Notes: a model not told the origin generated them from the sequence alone. A stretch of DNA of 64,000 nt from Azovibrio restrictus (GCA_029255605.1 JANLJF010000016.1:39834-103833); one strand, 5' to 3'. Positions 42,366-52,385 are shown, counted from the stretch's first letter. Translations and numbers: made by a program.

Positions 42366-42620
42366 ATGCAGTTAGACATTTTAACACCCGAGCATAAAAT
42401 ATACAGTGGCAATGTTTACGGTATTCAGTTACCGGGCATCGAAGGCTCTTTCGAGATACTCGAAAACCACGCCCCTATCATTGCTACACTGGGCAAGGGC
42501 AAAATGAAGATCATAAAAGACAAGAACACTACCGAGTTGTATGAAATATCAGGCGGCTTTGTAGAAATGCTGAACAATAAAGCCAGCGTACTGATAGAAA
42601 GTGCAAAAGCTATAGATTAG
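42366..42620 (+). CDS. atpC: F0F1 ATP synthase subunit epsilon
   Basis: MQLDILTPEHKIYSGNVYGIQLPGIEGSFEILENHAPIIATLGKG. Confidence 0.95.
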   Translation: MQLDILTPEHKIYSGNVYGIQLPGIEGSFEILENHAPIIATLGKGKMKIIKDKNTTELYEISGGFVEMLNNKASVLIESAKAID

Positions 42621-42648
42621 GCAGGTTCCTTCTCTTAAAATGAATATC

Positions 42649-42675
42649 ACACGGGCTTCAATATGAAGCCCGTGT
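42649..42675 (+). terminator. Terminator hairpin ACACGGGCTTCA-ATA-TGAAGCCCGTGT after atpC
   Basis: 12-bp perfect stem followed by a T-rich stretch. Confidence 0.85.
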
Positions 42676-42698
42676 TTGTTTATACAGGTTCGGCCGTA

Positions 42699-43961
42699 AT
42701 GGCTATATTTGAGAACCAGATTATTACATCCGCATTGAACTTACCATTATTCATAGCCCGCAGGTATATGCTGCGCCAGAAAGGCAGGTTTTCGTCTTTC
42801 ATCATCAAGCTGGCCATAGCCGCTACGGGCATCAGTGTGGCTACCATGCTGCTGGCAGTGGCGGTGGTAACGGGTTTTAAATATGAAGTGCGCGAAAAGC
42901 TCTTCAGCTTCTGGGGGCATATACAGATAGAGCCTTATTCTGTTACCGGTAGTGTGCTGACACCCGAACCAATAAGAATGGACAAGCTGCTGGAAGGGCA
43001 GGTAAGCACCACGCCGCATGTGCAGCAAATGCTGCCATTTGCCGTGCGCCCTGCCATCCTCAATGCCCATCAAACTACAGAAGGCATACAGCTGAAGGGC
43101 GTAGACAAAAAATATACCCTGCCTGCCAATGTAGAAGTAAAGGGTAAATACATCAACTATGCCGATAGCGATTATGCCAAAGAGATCATGCTATCGGCCA
43201 CTACGGCCAATAGGATGCTGCTAAATGTAGGCGACGATCTGCATGTTTATTTCCTCGAGCCCGGCGCTACCATGCCTCGCATCCGTAAGCTAAAGGTGTC
43301 AGGCATTTATCATACCGGTATGGAGGAGATAGACAAGAGCTACGCCTTGTGCGACCTCCGTTTGCTGCAGCGCATCAACAACTGGCAGCCCGATGAAATA
43401 AGCGGCTATCAGATAGTAATAGATAATGAACAGTTGGCCGATACGCTTGCCAACCAGCTATTTCATAGCTATGTAAAGCCACCGCTTACTACCTATACTA
43501 TGATGGATATCTTCCCCAATATCTTTTCCTGGCTGGATATGCAGGACGTAAGCACGGGGGTTATCATCACCATTATGGCCGTGGTAGCTATCATCAACCT
43601 GGCCGTGGCCCTGCTGATACTGATAGTAGAACAGGTACGCATGATAGGCGTACTGAAGGCGCAGGGCATGGCCCATTCTGCCATTCAAAAGATATTCCTG
43701 TACCACACAGGTGTGATAGCAGGTGCGGGTATACTGGCCGGTAATATACTGGCGCTGGGCATCTATATACTGCAAAAGAAAACCGGCTTTATAAAGCTGA
43801 CGGAAGCAACCTATGCCATGAAGTATGTGCCGCTGAGGCTATATTGGTGGCATGTGGCGGTGATAGATGTAGCTACGCTGCTGCTGTGCATACTTTGTAT
43901 GTGGCTGCCATCGTTGTATATTCGTCGCATACAGCCTGCAAGGGTGCTGCAATTCAAATAA
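42699..43961 (+). CDS. ABC transporter permease (LolC/LolE/FtsX-like)
   Basis: LPLFIARRYMLRQKGRFSSFIIKLAIAATGISVATMLLAVAVVTGFKYEVREKL; start moved off the terminator. Confidence 0.88.
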   Translation: MAIFENQIITSALNLPLFIARRYMLRQKGRFSSFIIKLAIAATGISVATMLLAVAVVTGFKYEVREKLFSFWGHIQIEPYSVTGSVLTPEPIRMDKLLEGQVSTTPHVQQMLPFAVRPAILNAHQTTEGIQLKGVDKKYTLPANVEVKGKYINYADSDYAKEIMLSATTANRMLLNVGDDLHVYFLEPGATMPRIRKLKVSGIYHTGMEEIDKSYALCDLRLLQRINNWQPDEISGYQIVIDNEQLADTLANQLFHSYVKPPLTTYTMMDIFPNIFSWLDMQDVSTGVIITIMAVVAIINLAVALLILIVEQVRMIGVLKAQGMAHSAIQKIFLYHTGVIAGAGILAGNILALGIYILQKKTGFIKLTEATYAMKYVPLRLYWWHVAVIDVATLLLCILCMWLPSLYIRRIQPARVLQFK

Positions 43962-43964
43962 GCT

Positions 43965-44906
43965 TTGAGCAATAAAGAACAATACCGAAACATCTGTGCG
44001 CAGAAACCCGGCCTGCCGGTATTCCTGCAGCATTGGTGGCTGGATACTGTAAGCGAAAACTGGAATGTTGCTATAGCGATGAAGGGCGATGTGGTAACAG
44101 GTGTTTGGCCATATACTACGGAGCAAAAAATGGGCGTATCGTTGATACGCACACCCAAACTGACCCCATACATAGGCCCGCACGTGTTCTTTCCTACCGA
44201 TCTGAAGGAGGTGAACCGCGATGGTTTTGAGCATGAAACTATCAGCGAACTGGTAAAGCAACTACCCGCTGCTAAAGTATGGCACTTGGCCACACAACCG
44301 GGGCTGAAGCAAGCAGGATTGTTTAAAAATGAGGGGTTGCAAGTATCGGTACAGCAAACGTTTCTTATTGATTTGCAGCAGGAAGAAGCAACCCTTTTTG
44401 CCAACCTGAAAGAAAGCCTGCGCCGAAATATCAGGTCGGCAAATGCAGAGCTGGAAATTGTAAATGATACCACGCAGCTCCATACCTTATTTGAGTACCA
44501 GAAGCATACACTGAGCCGTAAAGATGTATCGCAGGCATATGGTTATGCCGATATGAAGCGGTTGATGGATCCGGCGATTACCAATAACAGAGCCGCATTA
44601 TGGCTGGCTAAAAAGCAGGATGATATCCAAGCCATGGTGTGGAATGTATGGGACGCGGAGCGTAGCTACTACTTTATGGGTGCTCAAAAGCTGGGTAACG
44701 ACAACTATAAAGCCATGCCTGCTTTGCTATGGCATTGTATAAAAGAAGCTAAAGCACGGGGCAATACCTGCTTCGACCTGGAAGGCAGTATGGACCCCGG
44801 CGTAGAACGCTTCTTCCGCGGCTTTGGTGGCAGGCGGGAGTTATATCTTGTATTGAAGAAACAGGACTCGTTACTCTGGAAGTTGAAAGAATTTATTAAG
44901 TCATAA
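43965..44906 (+). CDS. GNAT/FemAB-like acyltransferase, probable TTG start
   Basis: LFANLKESLRRNIRSANAELEIVNDTTQLHTLFEYQKHT…CIKEAKARGNTCFDLEGSMDPGVERFFRGFGG. Confidence 0.78.
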   Translation: MSNKEQYRNICAQKPGLPVFLQHWWLDTVSENWNVAIAMKGDVVTGVWPYTTEQKMGVSLIRTPKLTPYIGPHVFFPTDLKEVNRDGFEHETISELVKQLPAAKVWHLATQPGLKQAGLFKNEGLQVSVQQTFLIDLQQEEATLFANLKESLRRNIRSANAELEIVNDTTQLHTLFEYQKHTLSRKDVSQAYGYADMKRLMDPAITNNRAALWLAKKQDDIQAMVWNVWDAERSYYFMGAQKLGNDNYKAMPALLWHCIKEAKARGNTCFDLEGSMDPGVERFFRGFGGRRELYLVLKKQDSLLWKLKEFIKS

Positions 44907-44938
44907 ACCGTAAGTAAGCCCTTAAGCCTTAACTTTTA

Positions 44939-44973
44939 GACTTATGACTAAAGACTAAAGACTTAAGACTAAC
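44939..44973. repeat. Heptamer tandem repeat GACTTAT-GACTAAA-GACTAAA-GACTTAA-GACTAAC
   Basis: Five consecutive 7-bp GACTWAN units read directly. Confidence 0.8.
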
Positions 44974-45705
44974 CTAATCCAATTCATATTCCAGCCTTAC
45001 CGTAATAGTAGCCGTTTTGTTCTTACTGGCCGTATTAAATGCACCGCCGTAAGAATAATCCTCATTGCTATACTGGCCTGTTATCTGGAACACACCCATG
45101 CTGGCCTTGCGCAGGTTGCCCAGTTTGCTATTGGCATTATTGGCAATAGTAGTAGCGCGATTGTAGGCATCAGCAGCCGCCTTGGCCAGCAGGTTTATCT
45201 TCAGGTCCGATAGTTTGGTGTAATAATACAGCGGCTCCTGCGAGCTTAGCTCGATGCCCGATTGCAATAACTCTGTTATCTCGCGCGATAGCTTTTCTAC
45301 CTTTTCCAGGCTCTTCGATTCTATTTTCACCGTTTGTCGCAGCTGGTAGCCGTTAAAGGTCGCACCCATCTGCCTGCCGTTCTGGTCGTAATTGTAGCTG
45401 AACTGTTTATCTATAACGATGGACGAGAACACAATCTCATTGGCTGGTATCTGGCGTTTGGTTAAATAGTCACGCACCGCCTGTTCATCATTTTTCAGGC
45501 TGGCATAGGCATCTTTCAGGTCCATAGAGGTGCGCGTAAAGGTGCCCGACCATACAATAAGGTCAGCCGTAAAGTTATGTTCCGAGCTGCCCAGTACATT
45601 CACTGTATTGCGTGTTTTGAATTTGTAATTGTAGGAACGGCCTATAATAAATACGCCGGCTACAATGGCCAGTGCTATGACTATGACGGCAACAGTATTT
45701 TTCAT
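44974..45705 (-). CDS. SIMPL domain (DUF541) protein
   Basis: VNVLGSSEHNFTADLIVWSGTFTRTSMDLKDAYASLKNDEQAVRDYL…LLAKAAADAYNRATTIANNANSKLGNL. Confidence 0.88.
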   Translation of the reverse strand: MKNTVAVIVIALAIVAGVFIIGRSYNYKFKTRNTVNVLGSSEHNFTADLIVWSGTFTRTSMDLKDAYASLKNDEQAVRDYLTKRQIPANEIVFSSIVIDKQFSYNYDQNGRQMGATFNGYQLRQTVKIESKSLEKVEKLSREITELLQSGIELSSQEPLYYYTKLSDLKINLLAKAAADAYNRATTIANNANSKLGNLRKASMGVFQITGQYSNEDYSYGGAFNTASKNKTATITVRLEYELD

Positions 45706-45858
45706 CTGCAGTACAGTTTAATATGAAATTAAAAAAAATGGTTGATGAAAGCACATACTGCAGGTTATATTTAATTAATTATACGCTATAATTTTGTATA
45801 TTTGTTATGTACAGCATGCCTTGCATATTAGCCTGTAAGCTGTAAAGAAACCGCCAGG

Positions 45859-45968
45859 AATGCAACAAAACACAACAATTCACAACAAACCGTCCGTTCA
45901 AACGATTGATTCTCAATAGCAGCATTTCAAAACAACGGTTTTCACAACAAAACACAACAAAATGCAAC
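45859..45968. repeat. CAACAAAACACAACAA repeat pair (also present inverted at 14479-14500)
   Basis: 16-nt identical cores at 45863-45878 and 45945-45960. Confidence 0.75.
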
Positions 45969-46061
45969 AGCGGGCTACATTTTGTCAATAGCCACTGCCA
46001 AATGCCCGACATTTTGTCTAAAATAGCGGTGTGGCAAAATAATTGAGCTTACTTTTGCACG

Positions 46062-46694
46062 ATGTTTTTTAAAAAAAAGAAGTCTATGAGCGAAAACGCA
46101 CATGAAAAAGATGAATTATTGAATAAGAATGGCGACAACCTGTCAGAAAACATAGATGCAATGGAAGAGGAAATAGCCAGGGAGCTGAACGTAGACGACA
46201 GTGTTAGCGGCATGCAGCACCTGGATGACGAGCTGACTGAAGAAGGGGAAGAGGAAAAATTGAAAATGGAACTGGCAGAAGCTAAGGATAAATATGTGCG
46301 CCTGGTAGCAGAGTTTGATAACTTTCGCAAGCGCAATGCAAAAGAGCGCATAGAGCTGATACAAACAGCAGGTAAGGATGTGATACAATCGCTGCTGGAT
46401 GTGCTGGATGATAGCGAACGTGCGCAGAAACAATTGGAAACAACTACCGATATTGCCCAGATAAAAGAAGGCATCACATTGGTTTTTAATAAATTGCACC
46501 AGGTGCTGCAGCATCGTGGCCTGAAGGCTATGGAAAGTAAAAATCAGCCTTTTGACGCCGACCTGCACGAGGCGATAACTGAAATACCTGCCCCAAGCGA
46601 AGATATGGTGGGAAAGGTGATAGATGAGGTGCAGAAAGGATACTACCTGAACGATAAGCTGATAAGGCACGCAAAAGTAGTAGTGGGAAAATAA
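46062..46694 (+). CDS. grpE: Nucleotide exchange factor GrpE
   Basis: [45 protein letters not shown]…[23 protein letters not shown]. Alternative start ATG at 46086. Confidence 0.95.
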   Translation: MFFKKKKSMSENAHEKDELLNKNGDNLSENIDAMEEEIARELNVDDSVSGMQHLDDELTEEGEEEKLKMELAEAKDKYVRLVAEFDNFRKRNAKERIELIQTAGKDVIQSLLDVLDDSERAQKQLETTTDIAQIKEGITLVFNKLHQVLQHRGLKAMESKNQPFDADLHEAITEIPAPSEDMVGKVIDEVQKGYYLNDKLIRHAKVVVGK

Positions 46695-46749
46695 AAGGTG
46701 CAGTAGCAAGGCAGTCCTGCAGATGGCTGCCATTACTTTTAAAATAACT

Positions 46750-47925
46750 ATGGCAAAAAGAGATTATTACGAGGTATTAGGTGTTGCAAAGGGTGCGAGT
46801 GCCGATGAAATAAAGAAGGCATATCGCAAGATAGCCATGCAGCACCACCCCGACCGTAACCCTGGCGATAAAGCTGCTGAAGAAAAGTTTAAAGAAGCGG
46901 CAGAAGCTTATGATGTATTGAGCAACCCCGATAAAAAGGCACAGTACGACCGTTTTGGCCATGCCGGTATGGGTGGTGCTGCCGGCGGTGGCTATGGCGG
47001 CCCCGGTGGTATGCGCATGGAAGACATCTTCCAGAATTTTGGTGACATCTTTGGCGATGATATGTTCGGCTCCTTCTTTGGTGGGGGCGGTGGCGGGCGC
47101 GGCGGTGGCCGCAGGCAGGGTTCACGCGGTGCCAACCTGCGTGTGAAACTGAAAATGAACTTTGCAGAGATAGCCAACGGTGCCAATAAGAAGATAAAAG
47201 TGAAAAAGTATGTGCCCTGCAATACCTGTAGCGGCAGCGGTGCAAAGGATGCTAAGTCTGTACAAACCTGCGGTACCTGTAACGGTAGCGGCCAGGTAAG
47301 AAAGGTGACCAACACCTTCCTGGGGCAGATGCAGACGGTAACTACTTGCCCTACCTGTAATGGCGAAGGCACACAGATAACCGCTAAATGCGGCAGCTGT
47401 AAAGGCGAAGGCCGTGTATATGGAGAAGAAACCATTACTATGGATATACCGGCAGGTGTGCACGATGGCATGCAACTGAGCATGGGTGGTGCAGGCAATG
47501 CCGGTGAGCGTGGCGGCCCTCCGGGCGACCTGCTGATACTGATAGAAGAAGAAAAGCACGCACACCTGAGGCGTAATGACCTGGATGTGATTTACCAGTT
47601 GCACTTATCTTTCCCTGAGGTGGTGCTTGGCACGCAGGTAGAAGTGCCTACTATAGATGGTAAGGCTAAAATAAAGATACCCGCAGGCACACAAAGTGGT
47701 AAGATATTCAGGTTGAAAGGCAAAGGCTTCCCTGCATTCCAGTCTTACGAAAAGGGAGACCAACTGGTAGAAGTAAATGCCTGGTCGCCACAAAACCTGA
47801 CTGATGAAGAAAAGAATATGCTGGAGAAGTTGAAAAACTCCAAAAACTTCCAGCCGGGCCCTGAGGCAAAAGATATGAAGGAAGACCGCAGCTTCTTCGA
47901 TAAGATAAAAGACGCATTCAGTTAA
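46750..47925 (+). CDS. dnaJ: Chaperone DnaJ
   Basis: [40 protein letters not shown]; four CxxCxGxG-like zinc motifs. Confidence 0.97.
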   Translation: MAKRDYYEVLGVAKGASADEIKKAYRKIAMQHHPDRNPGDKAAEEKFKEAAEAYDVLSNPDKKAQYDRFGHAGMGGAAGGGYGGPGGMRMEDIFQNFGDIFGDDMFGSFFGGGGGGRGGGRRQGSRGANLRVKLKMNFAEIANGANKKIKVKKYVPCNTCSGSGAKDAKSVQTCGTCNGSGQVRKVTNTFLGQMQTVTTCPTCNGEGTQITAKCGSCKGEGRVYGEETITMDIPAGVHDGMQLSMGGAGNAGERGGPPGDLLILIEEEKHAHLRRNDLDVIYQLHLSFPEVVLGTQVEVPTIDGKAKIKIPAGTQSGKIFRLKGKGFPAFQSYEKGDQLVEVNAWSPQNLTDEEKNMLEKLKNSKNFQPGPEAKDMKEDRSFFDKIKDAFS

Positions 47926-47956
47926 ATAAAGGGGTTGAGTTATCAGCCCCTTTATT
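47925..47956 (+). terminator. Hairpin AATAAAGGGG(TTGA)…(TCAG)CCCCTTTATT after dnaJ
   Basis: Inverted repeat directly after the stop codon. Confidence 0.8.
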
Positions 47957-48036
47957 GTTAAGCTTATGTTGTTGTGGCTTAAAACCTATAGCAGGAAAAA
48001 CAACTATATTAATTTTAGCCCCACAACATATAATGG

Positions 48037-49134
48037 ATGATAAAACCGCTTACCTCATTGCGCTTTTTCTTCGCCTTCATGGTTTTTGTAAGTCACTTAT
48101 GGTTTATAAAGGACGATGGGGCAGTGGCTACCCAGTTATATGACCATATCTTTTCCGAAGGATACATCGGTGTGAGCTTCTTTTTCATACTGAGCGGTTT
48201 CATTCTCAGTTACAATTATAAAGACAAGCTATTAGAGCATCGTATCAGCAAAAAGTCCTTCTGGGTAGCGCGTTTCGCCCGTATTTATCCATTGCATTTT
48301 GTAACGCTGATGGTGGCAGTTCCTTTATCGTTCAGGCATGATATGCTGGAATGGACGGAACGTTTTGTACTGAACCTGTTTCTGCTGCAAAGCTTTGTGC
48401 CGTCACAGGACATCTATTTCTATTTTAACTCTGTATCGTGGAGCATTTCAGACGAGATGTTTTTCTACTTCATTTTCCCCTTCCTTATAATAGCCTATTA
48501 CAGGCCCAAAGTGTTTAATTACTGGCTGCCCTTATTATTGGTACTGATGATTCCTATAGGGGTATATTCCATGAAAAGCGGCTACCACCATAAGTTCTTT
48601 TATATAAACCCACTGCTAAGGGTAGCAGATTTTACCCTGGGCATTGTCTTGTATCACGTATATGAGCTGAGGAAGAAAATCGACTTTAAGACCACGGCAG
48701 CGGCAACAAGAGCAGAGCTATTGGCGGTATTACTGTTGCTGGCCTTTTTCCTGTTTCACGAGAATGTGCCGCAGGGCTTCCGCTATTCCTGCTATTATTG
48801 GATACCTATGATAGCTATTATTTATGTTTTCTCTTTTTCAAAGGGTGCTATATCAGCCATTTTATCAAATGATAAGCTGGTGTACCTGGGTGAAATCAGT
48901 TTTGGCTTCTATATGTGGCACATGCTGGTTATCAGGTATTTTAATTACATAGGTGCTAAAATACCGATGTTTACCCTCCATACCTCTACCCATATCCTAT
49001 CTGTCATAGCAGTTTTCTTTATAGCACTTGTAGTTAGCCATTATAGCTATAAATGGCTGGAGATACCGGCTAATAAGTACCTGAAAAAGCGGCTTGCGCC
49101 ACCGGTACAGCCTATGGAACCGGCAAGTAGCTGA
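48037..49134 (+). CDS. Acyltransferase family 3 (OafA/YrhL-like) membrane protein
   Basis: LTSLRFFFAFMVFVSHLWF…GYIGVSFFFILSGFILSYNYKDKL…ARIYPLHFVTLM. Confidence 0.93.
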   Translation: MIKPLTSLRFFFAFMVFVSHLWFIKDDGAVATQLYDHIFSEGYIGVSFFFILSGFILSYNYKDKLLEHRISKKSFWVARFARIYPLHFVTLMVAVPLSFRHDMLEWTERFVLNLFLLQSFVPSQDIYFYFNSVSWSISDEMFFYFIFPFLIIAYYRPKVFNYWLPLLLVLMIPIGVYSMKSGYHHKFFYINPLLRVADFTLGIVLYHVYELRKKIDFKTTAAATRAELLAVLLLLAFFLFHENVPQGFRYSCYYWIPMIAIIYVFSFSKGAISAILSNDKLVYLGEISFGFYMWHMLVIRYFNYIGAKIPMFTLHTSTHILSVIAVFFIALVVSHYSYKWLEIPANKYLKKRLAPPVQPMEPASS

Positions 49135-49181
49135 CATTAAACTTTTTTGAGTATTGATTTTTTTAATTTTTAGGAAACCCT

Positions 49182-49189
49182 TACCTTTG
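49182..49189 (+). promoter_or_regulatory. -7 box TACCTTTG upstream of rpsF
   Basis: Shares CCCTTACCTTTGC with the atpD promoter. Confidence 0.55.
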
Positions 49190-49289
49190 CAATCCCGAAA
49201 ACTGTTCGGCCACCTGGTGGAATACAATCAGGCGTCCAAGCGTTGCTGCCGGCAGTAGGGGATTATTAATTAACTTTTTTAAATTTTTT

Positions 49290-49649
49290 ATGGCAACACA
49301 AAACCTTCAAAGCTACGAGCTGATGGTTATCTTCACGCCGGTACTGGCAGAAGATGATTACAAAGCTGCTCAGAAGAAGTTTGCAGACTTCATCAAAGAA
49401 AATGGTGGCGAAATCGTTCACCAGGACGCATGGGGCCTTCGTTCACTGGCTTACCCCATTGCTAAAAAAACCACAGGTCTTTACTGGGTAGTAGAATACA
49501 AAGCTGCTACAGATGTAAATGCTAAAATGGAGATCCAGATGAACCGTGATGAAAACATCATGCGTCACATGATCACCCGCCTGGATAAATATGCAGTGGA
49601 ATACAATGGCCGCAAACGTAACAAGCTGAGCGAAGCTGCATCTGCTTAA
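49290..49649 (+). CDS. rpsF: 30S ribosomal protein S6
   Basis: YELMVIFTPVLAEDDYKAAQKKFADFIKENGGEIVHQDAWGLRSLAYPIAKKTTGLYW. Confidence 0.97.
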   Translation: MATQNLQSYELMVIFTPVLAEDDYKAAQKKFADFIKENGGEIVHQDAWGLRSLAYPIAKKTTGLYWVVEYKAATDVNAKMEIQMNRDENIMRHMITRLDKYAVEYNGRKRNKLSEAASA

Positions 49650-49669
49650 TCTTCTAAAAACAAGAAACA

Positions 49670-49936
49670 ATGGCAAAGCAAAACGATATTAAATTTTTAA
49701 CGTCTACCCGCGTAGAAAAGCGCCAGAAGAAATACTGCCGCTTTAAGAAAATGGGTATCAAGTATATTGATTACAAAGACGCGGAGTTCCTGAAAAAATT
49801 CGTTAACGACCAAGGTAAAATGCTGCCTCGCCGTATTACCGGCAACTCGCTGAAATTTCAGCGTAAAGTGGCACATGCTGTAAAAAAGGCACGCCAAATG
49901 GCCCTGTTGCCTTATGTTACTGACCTTTTAAAATAA
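49670..49936 (+). CDS. rpsR: 30S ribosomal protein S18
   Basis: [64 protein letters not shown]. Confidence 0.97.
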   Translation: MAKQNDIKFLTSTRVEKRQKKYCRFKKMGIKYIDYKDAEFLKKFVNDQGKMLPRRITGNSLKFQRKVAHAVKKARQMALLPYVTDLLK

Positions 49937-49946
49937 AAACAACCTC

Positions 49947-50393
49947 ATGCAAGTAATATTAATTAAAGACGTAGACAACCTGGGCAGCGCCCATGAGCTG
50001 GTAGAAGTAAGGCCGGGATATGCCCGCAACTACCTAATACCTCAAAAATATGCAATAGAAGCTAGCGGTAGCAACCTGAAAGTACTGGAAGAGCGCCGTA
50101 AGCAACTTGCTAAGCGTGAGGCAAAACTGATGGCTGAAATAGCTAAAGTAACAGAAGTACTGAAAGCATCTCCGGTGAAACTGGGTGCAAAAGTAGGTAC
50201 AAGCGGTAAAATCTTCGGCTCTGTTACCTCTATCCAACTGGCACGCGCTATCCGCGAGCAAAAAGGATACGAGATCGACCGCCGTCGCATCAGCATCATC
50301 GACGAGGTGAAAGAAGCAGGTACGCACAAAGCGCAGATCGACTTCGGTAAAGACAACGTTCTGGAACTGGAATTTGAAGTAGTAGGCGAATAA
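49947..50393 (+). CDS. rplI: 50S ribosomal protein L9
   Basis: MQVILIKDVDNLGSAHELVEVRPGYARNYLIPQKYAIEA. Confidence 0.97.
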   Translation: MQVILIKDVDNLGSAHELVEVRPGYARNYLIPQKYAIEASGSNLKVLEERRKQLAKREAKLMAEIAKVTEVLKASPVKLGAKVGTSGKIFGSVTSIQLARAIREQKGYEIDRRRISIIDEVKEAGTHKAQIDFGKDNVLELEFEVVGE

Positions 50394-50412
50394 TTCACTC
50401 GCTTTCAATATT

Positions 50413-50442
50413 AAAAAGGGATACCGAAAGGTGTCCCTTTTT
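50413..50442 (+). terminator. Terminator AAAAAGGGATACC-GAAA-GGTGTCCCTTTTT after rplI
   Basis: GNRA-loop hairpin with T-run. Confidence 0.9.
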
Positions 50443-50528
50443 TAATGCAAGCATATAGATGTATTCTAATGTAAGGTGGGTATAAACAATAATAGTACAT
50501 TCAATAGGTTTTGTACCTTTGCGGCGCT

Positions 50529-50873
50529 ATGCAAATAGAAGTACTGAAGTCGAAGATACATCACGTAAAGATTACGGAGGCGAACCTGAACTATATAGGA
50601 AGCATCACCATTGATGAAGACCTGATGGATGCGGCTAACCTGATAGAGAATGAAAAGGTGCAGGTGCTGAGTATGGATAACGGCGCGCGCCTGGAAACAT
50701 ACGTGATACGCGGTACACGTGGCAGCGGCATGATATGCATGAACGGCCCGGCTGCACACAAGATAGCCGTAGGGCACACGGTCATTGTTATCTCTTATGC
50801 CCATATGGACTTTGAAGAGGCAAAGAAATACCAGCCATCTGTCATTTTTCCCAAAGCTGGTAATAAGCTTTAA
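50529..50873 (+). CDS. panD: Aspartate 1-decarboxylase
   Basis: [38 protein letters not shown] (Gly-Ser processing site); [15 protein letters not shown]. Confidence 0.96.
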   Translation: MQIEVLKSKIHHVKITEANLNYIGSITIDEDLMDAANLIENEKVQVLSMDNGARLETYVIRGTRGSGMICMNGPAAHKIAVGHTVIVISYAHMDFEEAKKYQPSVIFPKAGNKL

Positions 50874-50890
50874 TCCGCTAACTTTATAAC

Positions 50891-51892
50891 ATGAATAAAA
50901 AGACCCTGCTCACGATATTGCAATATGTCGTTTTCCTGGGGCTGGGCATTGCCATCATATTCTATATGATGGGGCAACTGTCTGAACAAGACAAGGCAGA
51001 AATGATGGCTGCCATTAAGGGCGTGCGCCTATGGATGATGGTACCCATTGTTATAGTCGGGTTCCTGTCGCACTGGTTCAGGGCACTGAGGTGGAGGCTG
51101 ATACTGGAGCCGCTGGATATTAAGCCTACTACTATCAATACTTTCTTTTCTGTAATGATAGGCTATATAGCCAACCTGGCACTGCCACGCGCGGGCGAGG
51201 TAGCCAAGTGTACTGTGCTGGCACGCTATGAAAAAGTGCCGGCCGATAAAATGATAGGCACCATAGTGGCAGAGCGTGCATTTGATGTATTATGCCTGGG
51301 CCTTATCACGGCATTTGCATTTATAACACAAGCCGGCATCATTGGCGATTATGCGCAGGATGTATTTGGCAAGATAGCCGCAAAAACCAATGTTTTTATA
51401 TTTGTACTGGTGGCCCTTGTGTTGATGATAGTGGTATTGATAATGGTATACAGGCGCTTTAAAGAATCGAAAGTAGGCAGGTTTATCAAAGGGCTGGGCG
51501 ATGGTGTACGTTCGATACTACAACTGAAAAAGCGTGGCATGTTCCTGCTTTATACGGCTTTGATATGGGGCTGCTACTGGTTCCTGGTGATGCTGGGTTT
51601 CTGGAGCATGGAATCGACCGAGCACCTGGGTATGCTGGCAGCACTTGTGGTGCTTATATTTGGCAGTATAGGCATGATAACTACGCAGGGGGGCATTGGC
51701 GCCTATCCATACCTTGTTGGCAAGATATTATTGTTTTACGGTATTGATAAAGCCTACGGACAGGCATTTGGATGGGTATCGTGGACGGTACAGACCGGCA
51801 TCATTATTCTGTTAGGTGTGTTATCTTTAGTACTATTACCTGTATATAACAGAACTCCTCACAATGCACAAAACACAGTGGATAGAAAATAA
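50891..51892 (+). CDS. Lysylphosphatidylglycerol synthase TM-region/flippase-like membrane protein
   Basis: SHWFRALRWRLILEPLDIKPTTINTFFSVMIGYIANLALPRAGEVAKCTVLARYEKVPADKMIGTIVAERAFDVL. Confidence 0.9.
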   Translation: MNKKTLLTILQYVVFLGLGIAIIFYMMGQLSEQDKAEMMAAIKGVRLWMMVPIVIVGFLSHWFRALRWRLILEPLDIKPTTINTFFSVMIGYIANLALPRAGEVAKCTVLARYEKVPADKMIGTIVAERAFDVLCLGLITAFAFITQAGIIGDYAQDVFGKIAAKTNVFIFVLVALVLMIVVLIMVYRRFKESKVGRFIKGLGDGVRSILQLKKRGMFLLYTALIWGCYWFLVMLGFWSMESTEHLGMLAALVVLIFGSIGMITTQGGIGAYPYLVGKILLFYGIDKAYGQAFGWVSWTVQTGIIILLGVLSLVLLPVYNRTPHNAQNTVDRK

Positions 51893-52355
51893 GATATTGG
51901 ATGGCGTAGCACTGCAGCGCCATGTTAATATATGGCATTCCTTTGGCAAGAAGATCGTCTTCACCAATGGCTGTTATGATATACTGCATCGCGGGCACCT
52001 GGAGTTGCTGGCTAAAGCTGCCGATATGGGCAACATACTGATAGTAGGCGTCAATACCGACGCTTCTGTAAAAAGGCTGAAAGGGGATGACCGCCCCATT
52101 AATCACGAACAGGACAGGGCCTTTCAATTGGCATCATTATTATGTGTAGATGCCGTATGCCTGTTTGATGAAGACACCCCTGAAAACCTTATTAAAAGCA
52201 TCCACCCCGATGTGCTGGTGAAAGGCGGTGATTATACCATAGATACCATTGTAGGTGCGCAGCACGTATTATCCTATAATGGCAGCGTAGAGGTTATTCC
52301 CTTTGTAGAAGGGTATTCTACTACGTCACTGATATCCACTATTAAGAAATTGTAA
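51864..52355 (+). CDS. rfaE2: Adenylyltransferase/cytidyltransferase, RfaE2-like
   Basis: KIVFTNGCYDILHRGHLELLAKAADMGNILIVGVNTDASVKRLKGDDRPI; overlaps the previous CDS by 29 bp. Confidence 0.92.
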   Translation: MHKTQWIENKILDGVALQRHVNIWHSFGKKIVFTNGCYDILHRGHLELLAKAADMGNILIVGVNTDASVKRLKGDDRPINHEQDRAFQLASLLCVDAVCLFDEDTPENLIKSIHPDVLVKGGDYTIDTIVGAQHVLSYNGSVEVIPFVEGYSTTSLISTIKKL

Positions 52356-52385
52356 AATCTGCTTTTAGTAACTTCATAGGGCTGA

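Noticed and set aside
45779-46012. 77-aa minus-strand ORF covering the CAACAAAACACAACAA repeats
   Set aside because: Translation is driven by the repeat; no RBS or family support. Region better treated as intergenic repeat.
46050-46064. Leaderless grpE (TACTTTTG only 4 bp before the ATG at 46062)
   Set aside because: An in-frame ATG at 46086 ([10 protein letters not shown]) gives a plausible start with a short leader, so leaderless translation is not needed.
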